64,000 bases of DNA from Peribacillus kribbensis DSM 17871 (lineage in GTDB: Bacteria; Bacillota; Bacilli; Bacillales; DSM-1321): contig NZ_KE387240.1 in assembly GCF_000430765.1 (NCBI RefSeq), positions 270,213-334,212 on the forward strand. Direction: 5' to 3'. Of this stretch, positions 54,133 through 63,656 are shown piece after piece (position 1 is the stretch's first letter; every line of letters begins with the position of its first letter). A program made the position numbers and the translations under genes. The notes under the pieces are model-generated. The model saw only the letters and a program-made list of their open reading frames with translations. It did not search any database and was not told the origin of the DNA.

Positions 54133-56995
54133 GCATCCTTTTAAGAAGAGTCTATCACGCCAATTTGCCGTTCTGATGGCGGGGTTTTTAGCGTTTTTCA
54201 TTGCAGGCTCAAGCCTTCTGCTTTTTTTTCAAAGCTATTTGAACAGTCGTTTCAATGCCGATCGAGATAAGCTGGTTTATCTTGAAAAGCGCTCGGTCGA
54301 AATCAACCGTGCGTTTAACAAAGCTTTCTTTGATGTAAGGGGATACCTTGCCCTGGATAATGAATCCCTGCTGCAGAGCGCGCAGGCACAGGAAGCCATC
54401 ATTCATAACTTGTCCCGGCAGGTGAAGCAGGCGGCTTTAACATCAGAGGATAATAGTATGGCTCATTCTATTGATGATTTTTCCGTCTATTATTTTAAGG
54501 AAACCCTCCCCAAGGTTGTGAAGGACGTGAACTTGGGGAGAAAGGATCTGGTAAAAAAACTGGCAGCTTCGACAAGCACAGCCAAAGTAAACTCCTTTCA
54601 GAATTCATTGGACCAGTATCAAAAAAATGTGAATAACCGTCTGGATAACCGAGTTAAGGATCTTATGGCAAGCCAGAGAAACCTTCAGGTAGTTTTTATC
54701 ATTTTTATGGTGATTGTCCTTCTGGCAGTGTATCTTATTCTCCGCATCATGTTTAAAAGTGCGGGCAGGCCGCTTGCCTTTCTTGCTGAGTCTGCTAATG
54801 AAATTGCTGCGGGCAGAGAAGCAGAGCTTTCTGTTGTGAACAGAGAGGATGAAATAGGCGCTCTCAGTGCCGCCTTTAAAAAAATGGTACTGTCCCTTCA
54901 GGATAAAGAGAAGGATCTTCTTGCCCAGAATGAGGAACTGTCTGCCCAGCAGGATGAATTACATGCCCAGCAGGATGAACTGCAGCATACACTTGATATT
55001 TTAAGGCAGAATGAAATGAACCTGAACAGACGCAACCAGCTTATCCATCAGATATCCAACAGTCTGGATAAAGAGGAAGTCCTCCGCAGCATTGTGAAAT
55101 CCATGTGCCAATTAATTTCTGCAGACAAGGGGATCATCACTCTGCTTGACTCAAGTGAATATGCATCATTTGGTGTTTCGGATAGAGGCGTCAGTCAATT
55201 CAGGGAGAATATTTATAATGGCTTGAATGACAGGCTTCTGTCCTCAAGGGAAATCTATACGATTAAGAGGGAACAGGAGCCAGCTGAAAAAGGGTTTCAC
55301 GATGAAATATTCTATATCTATGATTTATATCTTCCTGTCATATCTTCAGAAAATACCGTGATGGCCATTATGGTGTTCAGCAGGTTTGGCTCTCCCTTCC
55401 TCCAGGAACAGCGGGCTGAGTTTACGGCTCTGGCCAAGCAGATTGGTCTATCCCTGGAAAAAATCAATATATATGAAAAATCAGAGAAAGATCGGCGTCT
55501 TAATCAGGACATTATTGATTCTGTACAGGAAGGGATTCAGCTCCTCGATCAGAAGGGAAATATCGTTCAAATCAATAGACAGCTGGCAGAACGCTTTTTC
55601 CCAAAAACAGAGCAAGAGGGATTATTATGGGAAAAATGGACGGAATTATTTGAAGCAGAAGTCGAGGACTTCCCCGGCTTTCTGGCATTCCTTCAAAATT
55701 CGTTAAAATGCGAGAATCAAGGGGAAAACGAGGGGAATTCCTTCACTTATAGAGTGAAAGACAACAGTCAGGTTATCAAGGTTTACTGTGAAAATGTCTT
55801 TCATAACAGAATGAAAGTAGGGACGGTCCTTGTCCACAGAGATATCACAAGAGAATTTGAGATTGATAAGATGAAGTCAGAATTTGTCAGTACGGTGAGC
55901 CATGAATTGCGGACACCGCTTGCGAGCGTGCTTGGCTTTACAGAGCTGCTGTTAAATCGGACTCTTAAGCCGGAGAGGCAGAAGAAATACCTGACAACCA
56001 TTTATCAAGAGGCAGAACGGCTAACCTCCCTAATTAATGACTTCCTTGATGTCCAGAGAATGGAGTCCGGGAGTCAAACCTATGAAATGAAATATACTGA
56101 AATTGATCCGATTCTGATGAAAGTGATCGAACACCAAAAGATCGGCATTTCTTCCATGATTGATATTGTTCTCGAGCTGGACAGCGTGAAAAAGCATGCA
56201 GTATTTTGTGATCCGGGAAAAATCGAACAAGTCTTCACCAATTTACTGAGCAATGCTGTGAAATACAGTCCAAATGGAGGGAGGATTACAGTTTCTGTCC
56301 ACCAGGACTTGAAGAAGCTCGTGATAGAGGTTAAAGATGAAGGGTTGGGAATTCCCGAAGAAGCCATTGATAAACTGTTCCAGAAATTTTACCGGATAGA
56401 TAATAGTGATAGAAGAAAAATTGGCGGTACAGGCCTTGGCCTTGCTATTGTAAATGAAATTGTCAAAGCCCATCGAGGGGAAATCAGTGTGGAATCAGAA
56501 TATGGGCGAGGCAGCCTGTTCAGGGTGTCACTCCCTCTTGCAGCCGGCGAATCAGATACCGGGGAAGACGGAACACATATAGAGAGCGCCAAAGAAACAA
56601 TACAGGTCATGCTGATCGAGGATGACAAAAGCCTTGCTGAGCTGCTGAGAGAAGAACTGCTCCAAAAAGGGATGAATGTCCGGAGCTTTACGAACGGAGA
56701 AGCAGCGCTGTCTGCATTAAGGGAACACATTCCTGATGCGATTGTACTGGATATTATGCTGGAGAAAGGTTCCATCGATGGATGGACTTTTATGAAAACC
56801 CTAAAAAAGAACTCCGCGTATACAGATATTCCGATATTTGTTTCTTCGGCTCTTGAAGAGAAAGAAAAGGGGATATCACATGGTGCCAAGGACTATCTAA
56901 TAAAGCCTTATAAGCTTAGCCAGCTCTCTTCCACCATTATGAAGTCTTTAGAGGAAAACGGAACCCGGGGACTGATCCATATACCAGAAAACTAG
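54122..56995 (+). CDS. Hybrid histidine kinase, CHASE3-like/HAMP/GAF/PAS/HisKA/HATPase/REC (957 aa)
   Basis: Order: membrane segment (17-38), a helical extracellular sensor (about 40-185, CHASE3-like), second membrane segment (188-210), HAMP (about 212-265), a coiled coil with repeated SAQQDELHAQQDELQ, GAF (about 310-450), PAS (about 460-575), HisKA with H594 in TVSHELRTPL, HATPase (NLLSNAVKYSPNGG, GTGLGLAI) and a C-terminal receiver with VLDIMLEKG. AGAGGA (54108-54113) fits the ATG at 54122. It overlaps the receiver gene by 11 nt. Signal unknown. Probably feeds the phosphorelay of this locus. Confidence 0.9.
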   Translation: MKHKHPFKKSLSRQFAVLMAGFLAFFIAGSSLLLFFQSYLNSRFNADRDKLVYLEKRSVEINRAFNKAFFDVRGYLALDNESLLQSAQAQEAIIHNLSRQVKQAALTSEDNSMAHSIDDFSVYYFKETLPKVVKDVNLGRKDLVKKLAASTSTAKVNSFQNSLDQYQKNVNNRLDNRVKDLMASQRNLQVVFIIFMVIVLLAVYLILRIMFKSAGRPLAFLAESANEIAAGREAELSVVNREDEIGALSAAFKKMVLSLQDKEKDLLAQNEELSAQQDELHAQQDELQHTLDILRQNEMNLNRRNQLIHQISNSLDKEEVLRSIVKSMCQLISADKGIITLLDSSEYASFGVSDRGVSQFRENIYNGLNDRLLSSREIYTIKREQEPAEKGFHDEIFYIYDLYLPVISSENTVMAIMVFSRFGSPFLQEQRAEFTALAKQIGLSLEKINIYEKSEKDRRLNQDIIDSVQEGIQLLDQKGNIVQINRQLAERFFPKTEQEGLLWEKWTELFEAEVEDFPGFLAFLQNSLKCENQGENEGNSFTYRVKDNSQVIKVYCENVFHNRMKVGTVLVHRDITREFEIDKMKSEFVSTVSHELRTPLASVLGFTELLLNRTLKPERQKKYLTTIYQEAERLTSLINDFLDVQRMESGSQTYEMKYTEIDPILMKVIEHQKIGISSMIDIVLELDSVKKHAVFCDPGKIEQVFTNLLSNAVKYSPNGGRITVSVHQDLKKLVIEVKDEGLGIPEEAIDKLFQKFYRIDNSDRRKIGGTGLGLAIVNEIVKAHRGEISVESEYGRGSLFRVSLPLAAGESDTGEDGTHIESAKETIQVMLIEDDKSLAELLREELLQKGMNVRSFTNGEAALSALREHIPDAIVLDIMLEKGSIDGWTFMKTLKKNSAYTDIPIFVSSALEEKEKGISHGAKDYLIKPYKLSQLSSTIMKSLEENGTRGLIHIPEN

Positions 56996-57007
56996 CAGGT
57001 CCAGTTG

Positions 57008-57045
57008 AAAAACCCGTCCTTGGAATACCTAAGGACGGGTTTTCG
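57008..57045. terminator. Bidirectional terminator between the kinase and alaX-like genes
   Basis: AAAACCCGTCCTTGG and CTAAGGACGGGTTTT pair with one mismatch around AATAC; T-tracts on both strands. Confidence 0.88.
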
Positions 57046-58224
57046 TTACCTCAGAAGAGCTGCCTCTGAAAGTGCTTCTCTCAGCTGGGAGATAAAGGCC
57101 TCCATATCCTCTTTGGCTGAAAAAGTAGCCTGCGCCTGAATATCGCTGCCTCCGCCTTTGCCAGAAAGAGAGGACAGAGAAGCTTTGAACCACTTTCCTG
57201 CTTGGAAATCGAGCCCAGATGGCAGGACGGCTGCTGTTCTTCGTTCGGGAATATTGATTAAGATGACTGGTTTATTGATTTTTTCAGCTATGGAGCGTCC
57301 GAGCTGCTGAGCTTCTTTTAGATTTAGTTCCGTTTCAAGCTCGATGACAGTCCCTTGCTGTTCTTTGGTGATTTGTTCAATCAAATAGTGCTGGTTTTCC
57401 TTCACCAGTGCATCGCTGCGTTCTCGGAGAACGGTTAATTCTTCTTCCAGTTTTTCCGTTCGTCCTGCGATACCCTGGATATTTGTACTGAATTTAGAAG
57501 CTAATCCTGTTGTAACCTGATGGAGTTCCTGAAAATAGGAAAATGCTCTTCTGCCACAGAGAAAGTATACCCGCGTTTTTCCCTTATACTTCTCCGTTTT
57601 CACAATCTTGATCATGCCGATCTGTGAGGTTCCCTGCACATGAGTGCCGCAGCAGGCAGAAACGTCAATTCCCGTCATATCCACGATACGGATATCTTCT
57701 GTCACTTTAGGAAGCTTTCTCAATGGCAGCTGCTTCAGCTCTTCTTCATTTACATAAAACGTCGTGATACGTCTGTTTTCCTGGATGAGCTGATAAGCCC
57801 TGTTTTCCACCTGCAGGAGCTGCTCCGATCCAAGCCCCGGGGTATCAAGGTCAATCGTTACCGTTTCCTCTCCCAGATGAAAACTCAGAGTTGGTATATC
57901 GAATAGCTCCATAAAGACAGCCGAAAGAAGATGCTGTCCTGAATGGTGCTGGGTATGGTCCAAACGCCTGGCGGGATCTATTTTACAGTGTACCTCCATC
58001 TGCTTTGGCCTTGATAAAACTTTATGATAAACGGCATTGCCGCGCTCAGTGGCATCCAGCATTCTCAAATCGCCTATATATCCAAGATCGGAAGGCTGTC
58101 CTCCTCCTTCAGGATAAAAGGCGGTTTCTTTCAGCTGAACCAGGAAATGATCTCCCTCCTCGACGACTTCAGTGATGACTGTATCCCATTCATATACTTC
58201 CGGATTTGTATAATATAATTTCAC
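57046..58224 (-). CDS. Alanyl-tRNA editing protein, AlaX-L type (392 aa)
   Basis: A free-standing editing domain that hydrolyses mischarged Ser- or Gly-tRNA(Ala). The zinc ligands are in HTQHHSGQHLL (two His) and CCGTH (Cys and His), with ETAFYPEGGGQPSD near the N-terminus. The C-terminal part (about 250-392) is a coiled coil followed by a DHHA1-like domain with SGKGGGS. That makes it the long AlaX form. The start is GTG at 58224 with a ribosome site (GAGGA) further away than usual. Confidence 0.88.
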   Translation of the reverse strand: MKLYYTNPEVYEWDTVITEVVEEGDHFLVQLKETAFYPEGGGQPSDLGYIGDLRMLDATERGNAVYHKVLSRPKQMEVHCKIDPARRLDHTQHHSGQHLLSAVFMELFDIPTLSFHLGEETVTIDLDTPGLGSEQLLQVENRAYQLIQENRRITTFYVNEEELKQLPLRKLPKVTEDIRIVDMTGIDVSACCGTHVQGTSQIGMIKIVKTEKYKGKTRVYFLCGRRAFSYFQELHQVTTGLASKFSTNIQGIAGRTEKLEEELTVLRERSDALVKENQHYLIEQITKEQQGTVIELETELNLKEAQQLGRSIAEKINKPVILINIPERRTAAVLPSGLDFQAGKWFKASLSSLSGKGGGSDIQAQATFSAKEDMEAFISQLREALSEAALLR

Positions 58225-58466
58225 TGTGATATTTCATTCCTCTTTTCATTCATAGTTCAATCTACACCTAGAATATCAGAAGAGAATTTGATTTACTACA
58301 ATATTGGGATATGTGCTCCGGTCTAAGAAAAAGGGTTCTATGAACATAATAGGTATATGGGAGTTGTTTACATTTTTTATGGATTTTTCCCAAACATCGC
58401 ATAGCAGGAGTTTATATAATACTCATAGAAATGGTTTTAAATATGAAAATAAGGTGAGGTGTGTAT

Positions 58467-58946
58467 ATGAAAAGGACTTTGATCTTTGTTTTTCTGGCAG
58501 CGGCGGTACTTCTCGTTGGATGGATAGGATTCTCTTCAAAATCTGATTCCGTTCAATGGTTCGAAACCGAGCAACAGGCGATTAACTACGGTGTGAAGGA
58601 AGAAGATATACAATCAGATGATATTTTAGGGAAACCTAAAGTGAACGGGGAAACATTTGTTATCTATAAGTTTCGCTCAGATGGGGACCTGGGTGTGGGA
58701 ACGGCTAATCTAGTGAAGAAAAATCATAAGTATAGCTGGCAGCCAACTAAGCCTAAAGTCATTGTAAAAACGAAAGGCGGCAGAGCGACTGCAGCAAGTA
58801 CAACACTTGAAAGTGTGTCAGGTAAGAAGTTTACTTTTTATGCGGGTATTGCTAATGAATCGCCCAATTACGGAAACCTGACTTTCGACCCAATTGTGGA
58901 TTCAGCATCACACATTTATTATTTCTTAGAACCTAGCAATTTTTAA
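58467..58946 (+). CDS. Small membrane-anchored or secreted protein, unknown function (159 aa)
   Basis: An N-terminal hydrophobic segment (about 5-20, LIFVFLAAAVLLVGWIGF) without a lipobox anchors or exports it. The mature part is a small alpha/beta domain with QQAINYGVKEED and TFVIYKFRSDGDLGVG, ending in HIYYFLEPSNF. I do not recognise a family. The ATG at 58467 lies 7 nt after AAGGTGAGG; the GTG at 58461 overlaps that site. It is followed by the M42 peptidase gene 54 nt downstream, and no terminator is seen between. Confidence 0.7.
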   Translation: MKRTLIFVFLAAAVLLVGWIGFSSKSDSVQWFETEQQAINYGVKEEDIQSDDILGKPKVNGETFVIYKFRSDGDLGVGTANLVKKNHKYSWQPTKPKVIVKTKGGRATAASTTLESVSGKKFTFYAGIANESPNYGNLTFDPIVDSASHIYYFLEPSNF

Positions 58947-59000
58947 TTTTCATAATAATGCTATAAACTAAAAATGAAGCTATATAGAAGGAGAATTGTA

Positions 59001-60050
59001 ATGAAGAATCTGCTTAATGAAAAGGAACTATTAAACCATATTAAAGATTTGACAGCGATTCCTTCCCCATCCGGGTATGCGGAGGAAGCCATAGCGCATG
59101 CTGGACGGTTTTTGGAGGAAATAGGGGTTGAGTACAAAATTGCGAATAAAGGTGCCTTGATTGCAACAATTCAGGGAAAGGATACTAACAGGCACAGGCT
59201 GTTGACCGCACATGTGGATACTTTAGGTGCAATAGTTAAAGAAATTAAATCAAGCGGAAGGCTGAAGCTGACCATGGTAGGAGGCTTCCACTGGAATGCG
59301 GTGGAAGGGGAATACTGTACCATACATACCGCAGAAGGAAAAACGTATACCGGAACGATTCTGCTCCATCAGACCGCCGTCCATGTATACCGTAATTCCG
59401 GGGAAGTTAAACGGGATGAAGATTCCATCGAGGTAAGAATTGATGAAGTGGTAAAATCGAAGGAAGAGACGGAGAATCTGGGCATATCGGTAGGAGACTT
59501 TGTTTCTTTCAACCCAAGAACAGAAGTTACGGAAAGCGGCTTTATCAAATCCCGCCATCTGGATGATAAAGCAAGTGTCGGGATCCTGCTGCATATCATG
59601 GATGTCGTCAAGAAAAACAGCATTGATCTGCCATATACCACCCATTTCCTAATTTCTAATAATGAGGAGATCGGCTTTGGTGGAAACTCCAATATTACTC
59701 CGGAAACCGTCGAATATCTGGCGGTGGATATGGGGGCGATTGGAGACGGACAGGCAACGGATGAATACAGTGTGTCGATTTGTGCAAAAGATTCGAGCGG
59801 CCCGTATCATTACCGCTTGAGACAGCATCTGGTGGAACTGTCCAAAACCCATGATATTGATTACAGAGTGGATATTTATCCATATTACAGCTCAGATGCT
59901 TCAGCAGCTATCAGGGCAGGCTATGATATCGTACATGGATTGATAGGGCCGGGAATCGATGCTTCCCACGCCTATGAAAGGACCCATATCTCCTCTCTTA
60001 TCGATACTGGGGCGCTTGTGCTGGCTTACATCCAATCCGATTTGGTATAA
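59001..60050 (+). CDS. M42-family metallo-aminopeptidase (349 aa)
   Basis: Di-zinc aminopeptidase of the YsdC/FrvX/TET group. Metal ligands and catalytic residues appear in order: TAHVDTLG, the bridging Asp in SRHLDDKASV, the Glu pair in SNNEEIGFGG, the Asp in VDMGAIG, and the final His in AYERTHISSL. AGAAGGAGA precedes the ATG at 59001; an earlier in-frame ATG at 58974 lacks a site. Peptide substrate is unknown. Confidence 0.9.
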   Translation: MKNLLNEKELLNHIKDLTAIPSPSGYAEEAIAHAGRFLEEIGVEYKIANKGALIATIQGKDTNRHRLLTAHVDTLGAIVKEIKSSGRLKLTMVGGFHWNAVEGEYCTIHTAEGKTYTGTILLHQTAVHVYRNSGEVKRDEDSIEVRIDEVVKSKEETENLGISVGDFVSFNPRTEVTESGFIKSRHLDDKASVGILLHIMDVVKKNSIDLPYTTHFLISNNEEIGFGGNSNITPETVEYLAVDMGAIGDGQATDEYSVSICAKDSSGPYHYRLRQHLVELSKTHDIDYRVDIYPYYSSDASAAIRAGYDIVHGLIGPGIDASHAYERTHISSLIDTGALVLAYIQSDLV

Positions 60051-60100
60051 GTCACCCACATACAATTTATAGAAGAAGGAACGTGCAGGTTTGATGTAAT

Positions 60101-60149
60101 CCAATTAAATCTCATCGGACTTTTCTAAGCCGATGAGATTTTTAATTGG
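60101..60149. terminator. Bidirectional terminator between M42 and metS genes
   Basis: CCAATTAAATCTCATCGG and CCGATGAGATTTTTAATTGG pair along nearly their full length (one small A/T bulge) around a 13-nt loop. It serves the convergent genes. Confidence 0.85.
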
Positions 60150-60156
60150 CTCTTTT

Positions 60157-61794
60157 CTATTTTACCAATTGTTCATTCAGCCTTTTGAGTTCTTCTTCAA
60201 TTCTTACAGGGTCGATTCGCTCAAACAAGGGTTCTACTTTGGATAATCGGAGGGACTTAACAACAAATGGTTTCCATTCTGCTGCTGATATGTTAATCAT
60301 ATCCTTGACTTTTTGGCTGGAAAATGGAAGGAAAGGGGTAAGGATATGGGCTAAATTTGAAAGCAGATAAACACAATCTGCCAAAGTTTGTCTGCAGGAC
60401 ACAGGAGTATCCTTTATTTGCTTCCAGGGCTGCTGGCAATCAAAGTATTTGTTCGAGAATCTAACCAGTTCGAATATTTTTTCCAATCCTTGTTTAAAGG
60501 AAGTGGTTTCAATGCAATGCCCTACTTCATTATATAATCGTTTAACCATACTCTGGATATTCATAGTTATTTCTTGTTCAGGTAATACACTATGGAATGA
60601 CTTTTCAATAAATTTTAAGGTCCGGTTTACAAAGTTCCCATACGCCCCTAAGAGCTCGCCATTATGGCTATAAATGAATTCTTTCCAGGAAAAATCCGCA
60701 TCCCGGTTTTCTGGGGCGTTGATCGTTAAGAAGTATCGTAAGGAATCTGGATGATACCTTTTCAGAAGATCTGGTACCCAGACAGCCCAATTTTTACTTG
60801 TGGACAATTTCTTTTTTTCTAAAGTCAAATATTCATTTGATACGATATGCGTTGGCCATGCATCATTTTCAAGACCAGCCAGAATCCCGGGCCAGATAAT
60901 GGAATGGAATGGGATATTATCCTTTCCGTGAACGTAATAAGATTGAGCCGAAGAATTCCAAAAAGCTGAATCATCTTGATTTGTTTCTTTTGCCCAAAGT
61001 TTACTTGCTGTGTAATATCCAGAAACAGCCTCAATCCAAACGTAAATTTTCTTGTCTTCATATCCCTCAACTGGAACGCTTACTCCGATAGGCAGTTCCC
61101 TTGAGACGGCCCGATCCTGCAAACCTTCCTTCAAATAGCGTTGTGTAAGCGAAATAGCATTTCTCCTCCAAAGATTCTTATCTTCAGCTTCCTGGGTATA
61201 GTTTTCCAAAACATTTTGGAAAGAGCTTAGAGAAAAATAAAAATGCTCCGCAAACTTTGAAGCAGGTTCATTCCCGCAAATTTTACATGTTCTTTCAAGC
61301 AGTTGCAGCGGTTCCAATATGGTAGAACAATGATCGCACTGGTCGCCGCGGGCAGGCTCTCTGCAAACAGGACAAATACCTTCAACATAACGATCAGGCA
61401 AAAACTGCTGACAATGATTGCAATAGGATTGTTCCGTTTCCTTTTTATAAATGAGTTTCTTTTCAAGCAAGCTTAGAAAAATCTCTTGAACGATTTGATG
61501 ATGGTGCCTTGTGTCCGTTCGTGTATAAATATCATAGGAAAACCCTAATCCAGCAAAACAATCTTTGAATTCTTGGTGATACTGGTCAGCAATCACTTTG
61601 GGAGAAACATTTTCTTGTTTTGCCCTTACAGTAATCGGTGTCCCGTTACAATCGCTTCCAGAAACATACAGGACTTGTTCTCCTTTTAAACGGTAATACC
61701 TTGCCAGGATATCACCGGGCAGTAAACTGGAAATGTGACCTAAATGCAAGGAGCCATTCGCATAAGCCCAAGCTCCTCCGATAAAAATACTCAT
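60157..61794 (-). CDS. metS: Methionyl-tRNA synthetase, second (two-zinc-knuckle) type (545 aa)
   Basis: Charges tRNA(Met). HLGH stands near residue 17. Two CxxC-type zinc knuckles are present (CNHC..CPVC and CDHC..CKIC). The second signature is KLSTS in place of KMSKS. It lacks the C-terminal tRNA-binding domain of the 664-aa housekeeping Bacillus MetS, and I judge it the MetRS2-like paralogue related to the additional enzymes of B. anthracis and some S. pneumoniae. GAGGAGG precedes the start. Expression is set by a Met T-box immediately upstream. Confidence 0.9.
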   Translation of the reverse strand: MSIFIGGAWAYANGSLHLGHISSLLPGDILARYYRLKGEQVLYVSGSDCNGTPITVRAKQENVSPKVIADQYHQEFKDCFAGLGFSYDIYTRTDTRHHHQIVQEIFLSLLEKKLIYKKETEQSYCNHCQQFLPDRYVEGICPVCREPARGDQCDHCSTILEPLQLLERTCKICGNEPASKFAEHFYFSLSSFQNVLENYTQEAEDKNLWRRNAISLTQRYLKEGLQDRAVSRELPIGVSVPVEGYEDKKIYVWIEAVSGYYTASKLWAKETNQDDSAFWNSSAQSYYVHGKDNIPFHSIIWPGILAGLENDAWPTHIVSNEYLTLEKKKLSTSKNWAVWVPDLLKRYHPDSLRYFLTINAPENRDADFSWKEFIYSHNGELLGAYGNFVNRTLKFIEKSFHSVLPEQEITMNIQSMVKRLYNEVGHCIETTSFKQGLEKIFELVRFSNKYFDCQQPWKQIKDTPVSCRQTLADCVYLLSNLAHILTPFLPFSSQKVKDMINISAAEWKPFVVKSLRLSKVEPLFERIDPVRIEEELKRLNEQLVK

Positions 61795-61830
61795 CAGAAA
61801 AAACCTCCTCTTATTATTCTTTTAAAATAA

Positions 61831-62135
61831 AAAACCCCGCCTTAACTGTAATAGTTAAGGGCGGGGTTTGAATTCCACGCGGTACCACCTTAATTCGCAA
61901 ATAGATCACACTATTCGCCTCAACAAGTACGGAGCAAAAATGAATGCTCTTATACTGTGACAAGGATAACGAGTGCCAAATCTCGCCGTATCCTACTGAT
62001 ACCAGGGGCACGTTCGGTACGAAGCTCAGAGACCATTGTTCAAATGAATGTTTTTGCTTCTTTTCAGCTCCCGAAGCTCTCTGTGGAAAACATGATCATT
62101 TTACTTTTTCTCTTCATTGCCTTTATTTGCTAATT
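61831..62135 (-). ncRNA. T-box riboswitch, methionine specifier, upstream of metS
   Basis: On the minus strand the T-box core AAGGTGGTACCGCG lies at 61892-61879, followed by the terminator CCCCGCCCTTAACT/AGTTAAGGCGGGG with T-run at about 61868-61831. In stem I, CAGAGAG pairs with CTCTG, and the specifier loop has AUG at 62036-62034 (context AACAATGGTC), matching methionine. Uncharged tRNA(Met) should favour read-through into metS. The start near 62135 is inferred from the promoter. Confidence 0.93.
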
Positions 62136-62141
62136 AAAAAT

Positions 62142-62170
62142 AGTGTATTCATTGATTGATCAAAAGTCAA
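62142..62170 (-). promoter_or_regulatory. Sigma-A promoter of the metS T-box leader
   Basis: On the minus strand TTGACT (62170-62165) and TACACT (62147-62142) are 17 nt apart, just upstream of the T-box. The rest of the spacer to 62343 carries only a TATAAT near 62192 on the plus strand. Confidence 0.65.
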
Positions 62171-62343
62171 TACTATAAAATTTTAGAGTATAATGATGGA
62201 AAAGGTGAGCTGCTCTAAAACAATGAAAATGATAGATTAATTTAATTTAAAATTGTTTTAAACAAGACGGGCTGGTACTTGATTACACAGAAAGAATTTC
62301 AGTCGTATAACAAAGGAAGCAGGTTCATACAGGGAGGGTTTGC

Positions 62344-63432
62344 ATGAGGTGGGATTCGGAATTGTGCAGGCAGCTGGAAATTGAGCTGCCGATTATTCAG
62401 GCTGGCATGGCTGGGGGTCCTGCAGGACCAGCCCTCGTTTCAGCTGTCTGCGAGGCGGGGGGCCTTGGGACCCTGGGCGGAGGATATATGGCGCCATTGG
62501 ATTTAAGGGAAGCAGTCAGGGAAATAAAAGAGCAAACATCAAAGCCTTTTGCTGTGAATTTGTTCAGTACGAAGTTTACGGAAGATTTTACAGGAAGCTT
62601 AGAGGTAAATGATATCTTAAATGTAATGAGAAAAAAGCTGGGGATTCCTGAAGTACACAGAGTTCCTTCCACGCAGGATCTTTTTGATGATCAATTCCAA
62701 GTCCTGCTGGAGGAAGGAGTTCCTGTTATCAGCACGGCCTTTGGCCTTCTGCCGCAGGACCATTTTAAAGCGGCCCTCGAAAAGGGAGTCATTTTCACCA
62801 CAATGGTGACTAGTGTAAAGGAAGCCAGGCTGGCAGAGGAACAAGGGGTTCATGTCATCATAGCCCAGGGATCTGATGCAGGAGGCCATAGAGGGACGTT
62901 TGACGTCTCCCTTGAGCAGGACGGAATCAATGTCGGAACTCTTTCTCTCGTTCCGCAGATTGCTGATTCGGTCTCCGTACCTGTAGCCGCCGCGGGAGGA
63001 ATTACAGATGGCCGGGGTGTGGCAGCCGCGTTTGCTTTGGGGGCCCAGGGTGTCCAGCTTGGAACAGCATTTTTATGCTGCAGCGAAAGCGCGGCACATC
63101 CTTCCTATAAAAAAGCAGTTTTAAAAAGCAATGAAGAAAGCACTGTTCTAACCAGGAGCTTTTCGGGCAGGCCGGCCAGAGGAATCAGAAATCAATTTAT
63201 TGAACACTTTGAACAGAGCGGCGCAGCTCCATTACGATATCCTGTTCAGAATACCCTGACAGGAGATATTAGAAAAGAAGCGGCAAGAACCGGCAATCCT
63301 GAATTTATGTCGTTATGGGCCGGGCAGGCAGCCGGACTTCTAAAGGAACAGCTGAGTGCGGCAGAATTCGTGGGCAAGATGGTCGCAGAGGCTGAACAAG
63401 TCATGCGGACACTTGCAAAGTTCTTAGACTGA
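62344..63432 (+). CDS. Nitronate monooxygenase / NPD-family flavoprotein (362 aa)
   Basis: FMN-dependent TIM-barrel enzyme of the 2-nitropropane dioxygenase family. Visible marks are the N-terminal ELPIIQAGMAGG, GGLGTLGGGYM, the substrate-site histidine in AQGSDAGGHRG, the phosphate-binding AAGGITDGRGVAAAFALGA and GVQLGTAFL. GGGAGGG precedes the start. Such enzymes detoxify nitronates such as propionate-3-nitronate. No partner gene is adjacent. Confidence 0.9.
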   Translation: MRWDSELCRQLEIELPIIQAGMAGGPAGPALVSAVCEAGGLGTLGGGYMAPLDLREAVREIKEQTSKPFAVNLFSTKFTEDFTGSLEVNDILNVMRKKLGIPEVHRVPSTQDLFDDQFQVLLEEGVPVISTAFGLLPQDHFKAALEKGVIFTTMVTSVKEARLAEEQGVHVIIAQGSDAGGHRGTFDVSLEQDGINVGTLSLVPQIADSVSVPVAAAGGITDGRGVAAAFALGAQGVQLGTAFLCCSESAAHPSYKKAVLKSNEESTVLTRSFSGRPARGIRNQFIEHFEQSGAAPLRYPVQNTLTGDIRKEAARTGNPEFMSLWAGQAAGLLKEQLSAAEFVGKMVAEAEQVMRTLAKFLD

Positions 63433-63656
63433 CAGGGAAATAGAAATGACAAGCATACCCTGGCTGCTTATTCAGGGGTTTGGGTGCTATTAGTATGAGA
63501 GATCCAATAAATGGCCTATATTCAGCCTTACGTTCTTGCGGCATTTACAATGTTCTGCTATACAGCCAGCCTCAAACATGATAGATTAAAAAACGGTGCA
63601 ATGAGGGTTCAAAAAATAGCCGAATGTGTAAAATAAGGGTAAGGAGGCTGGAATAT

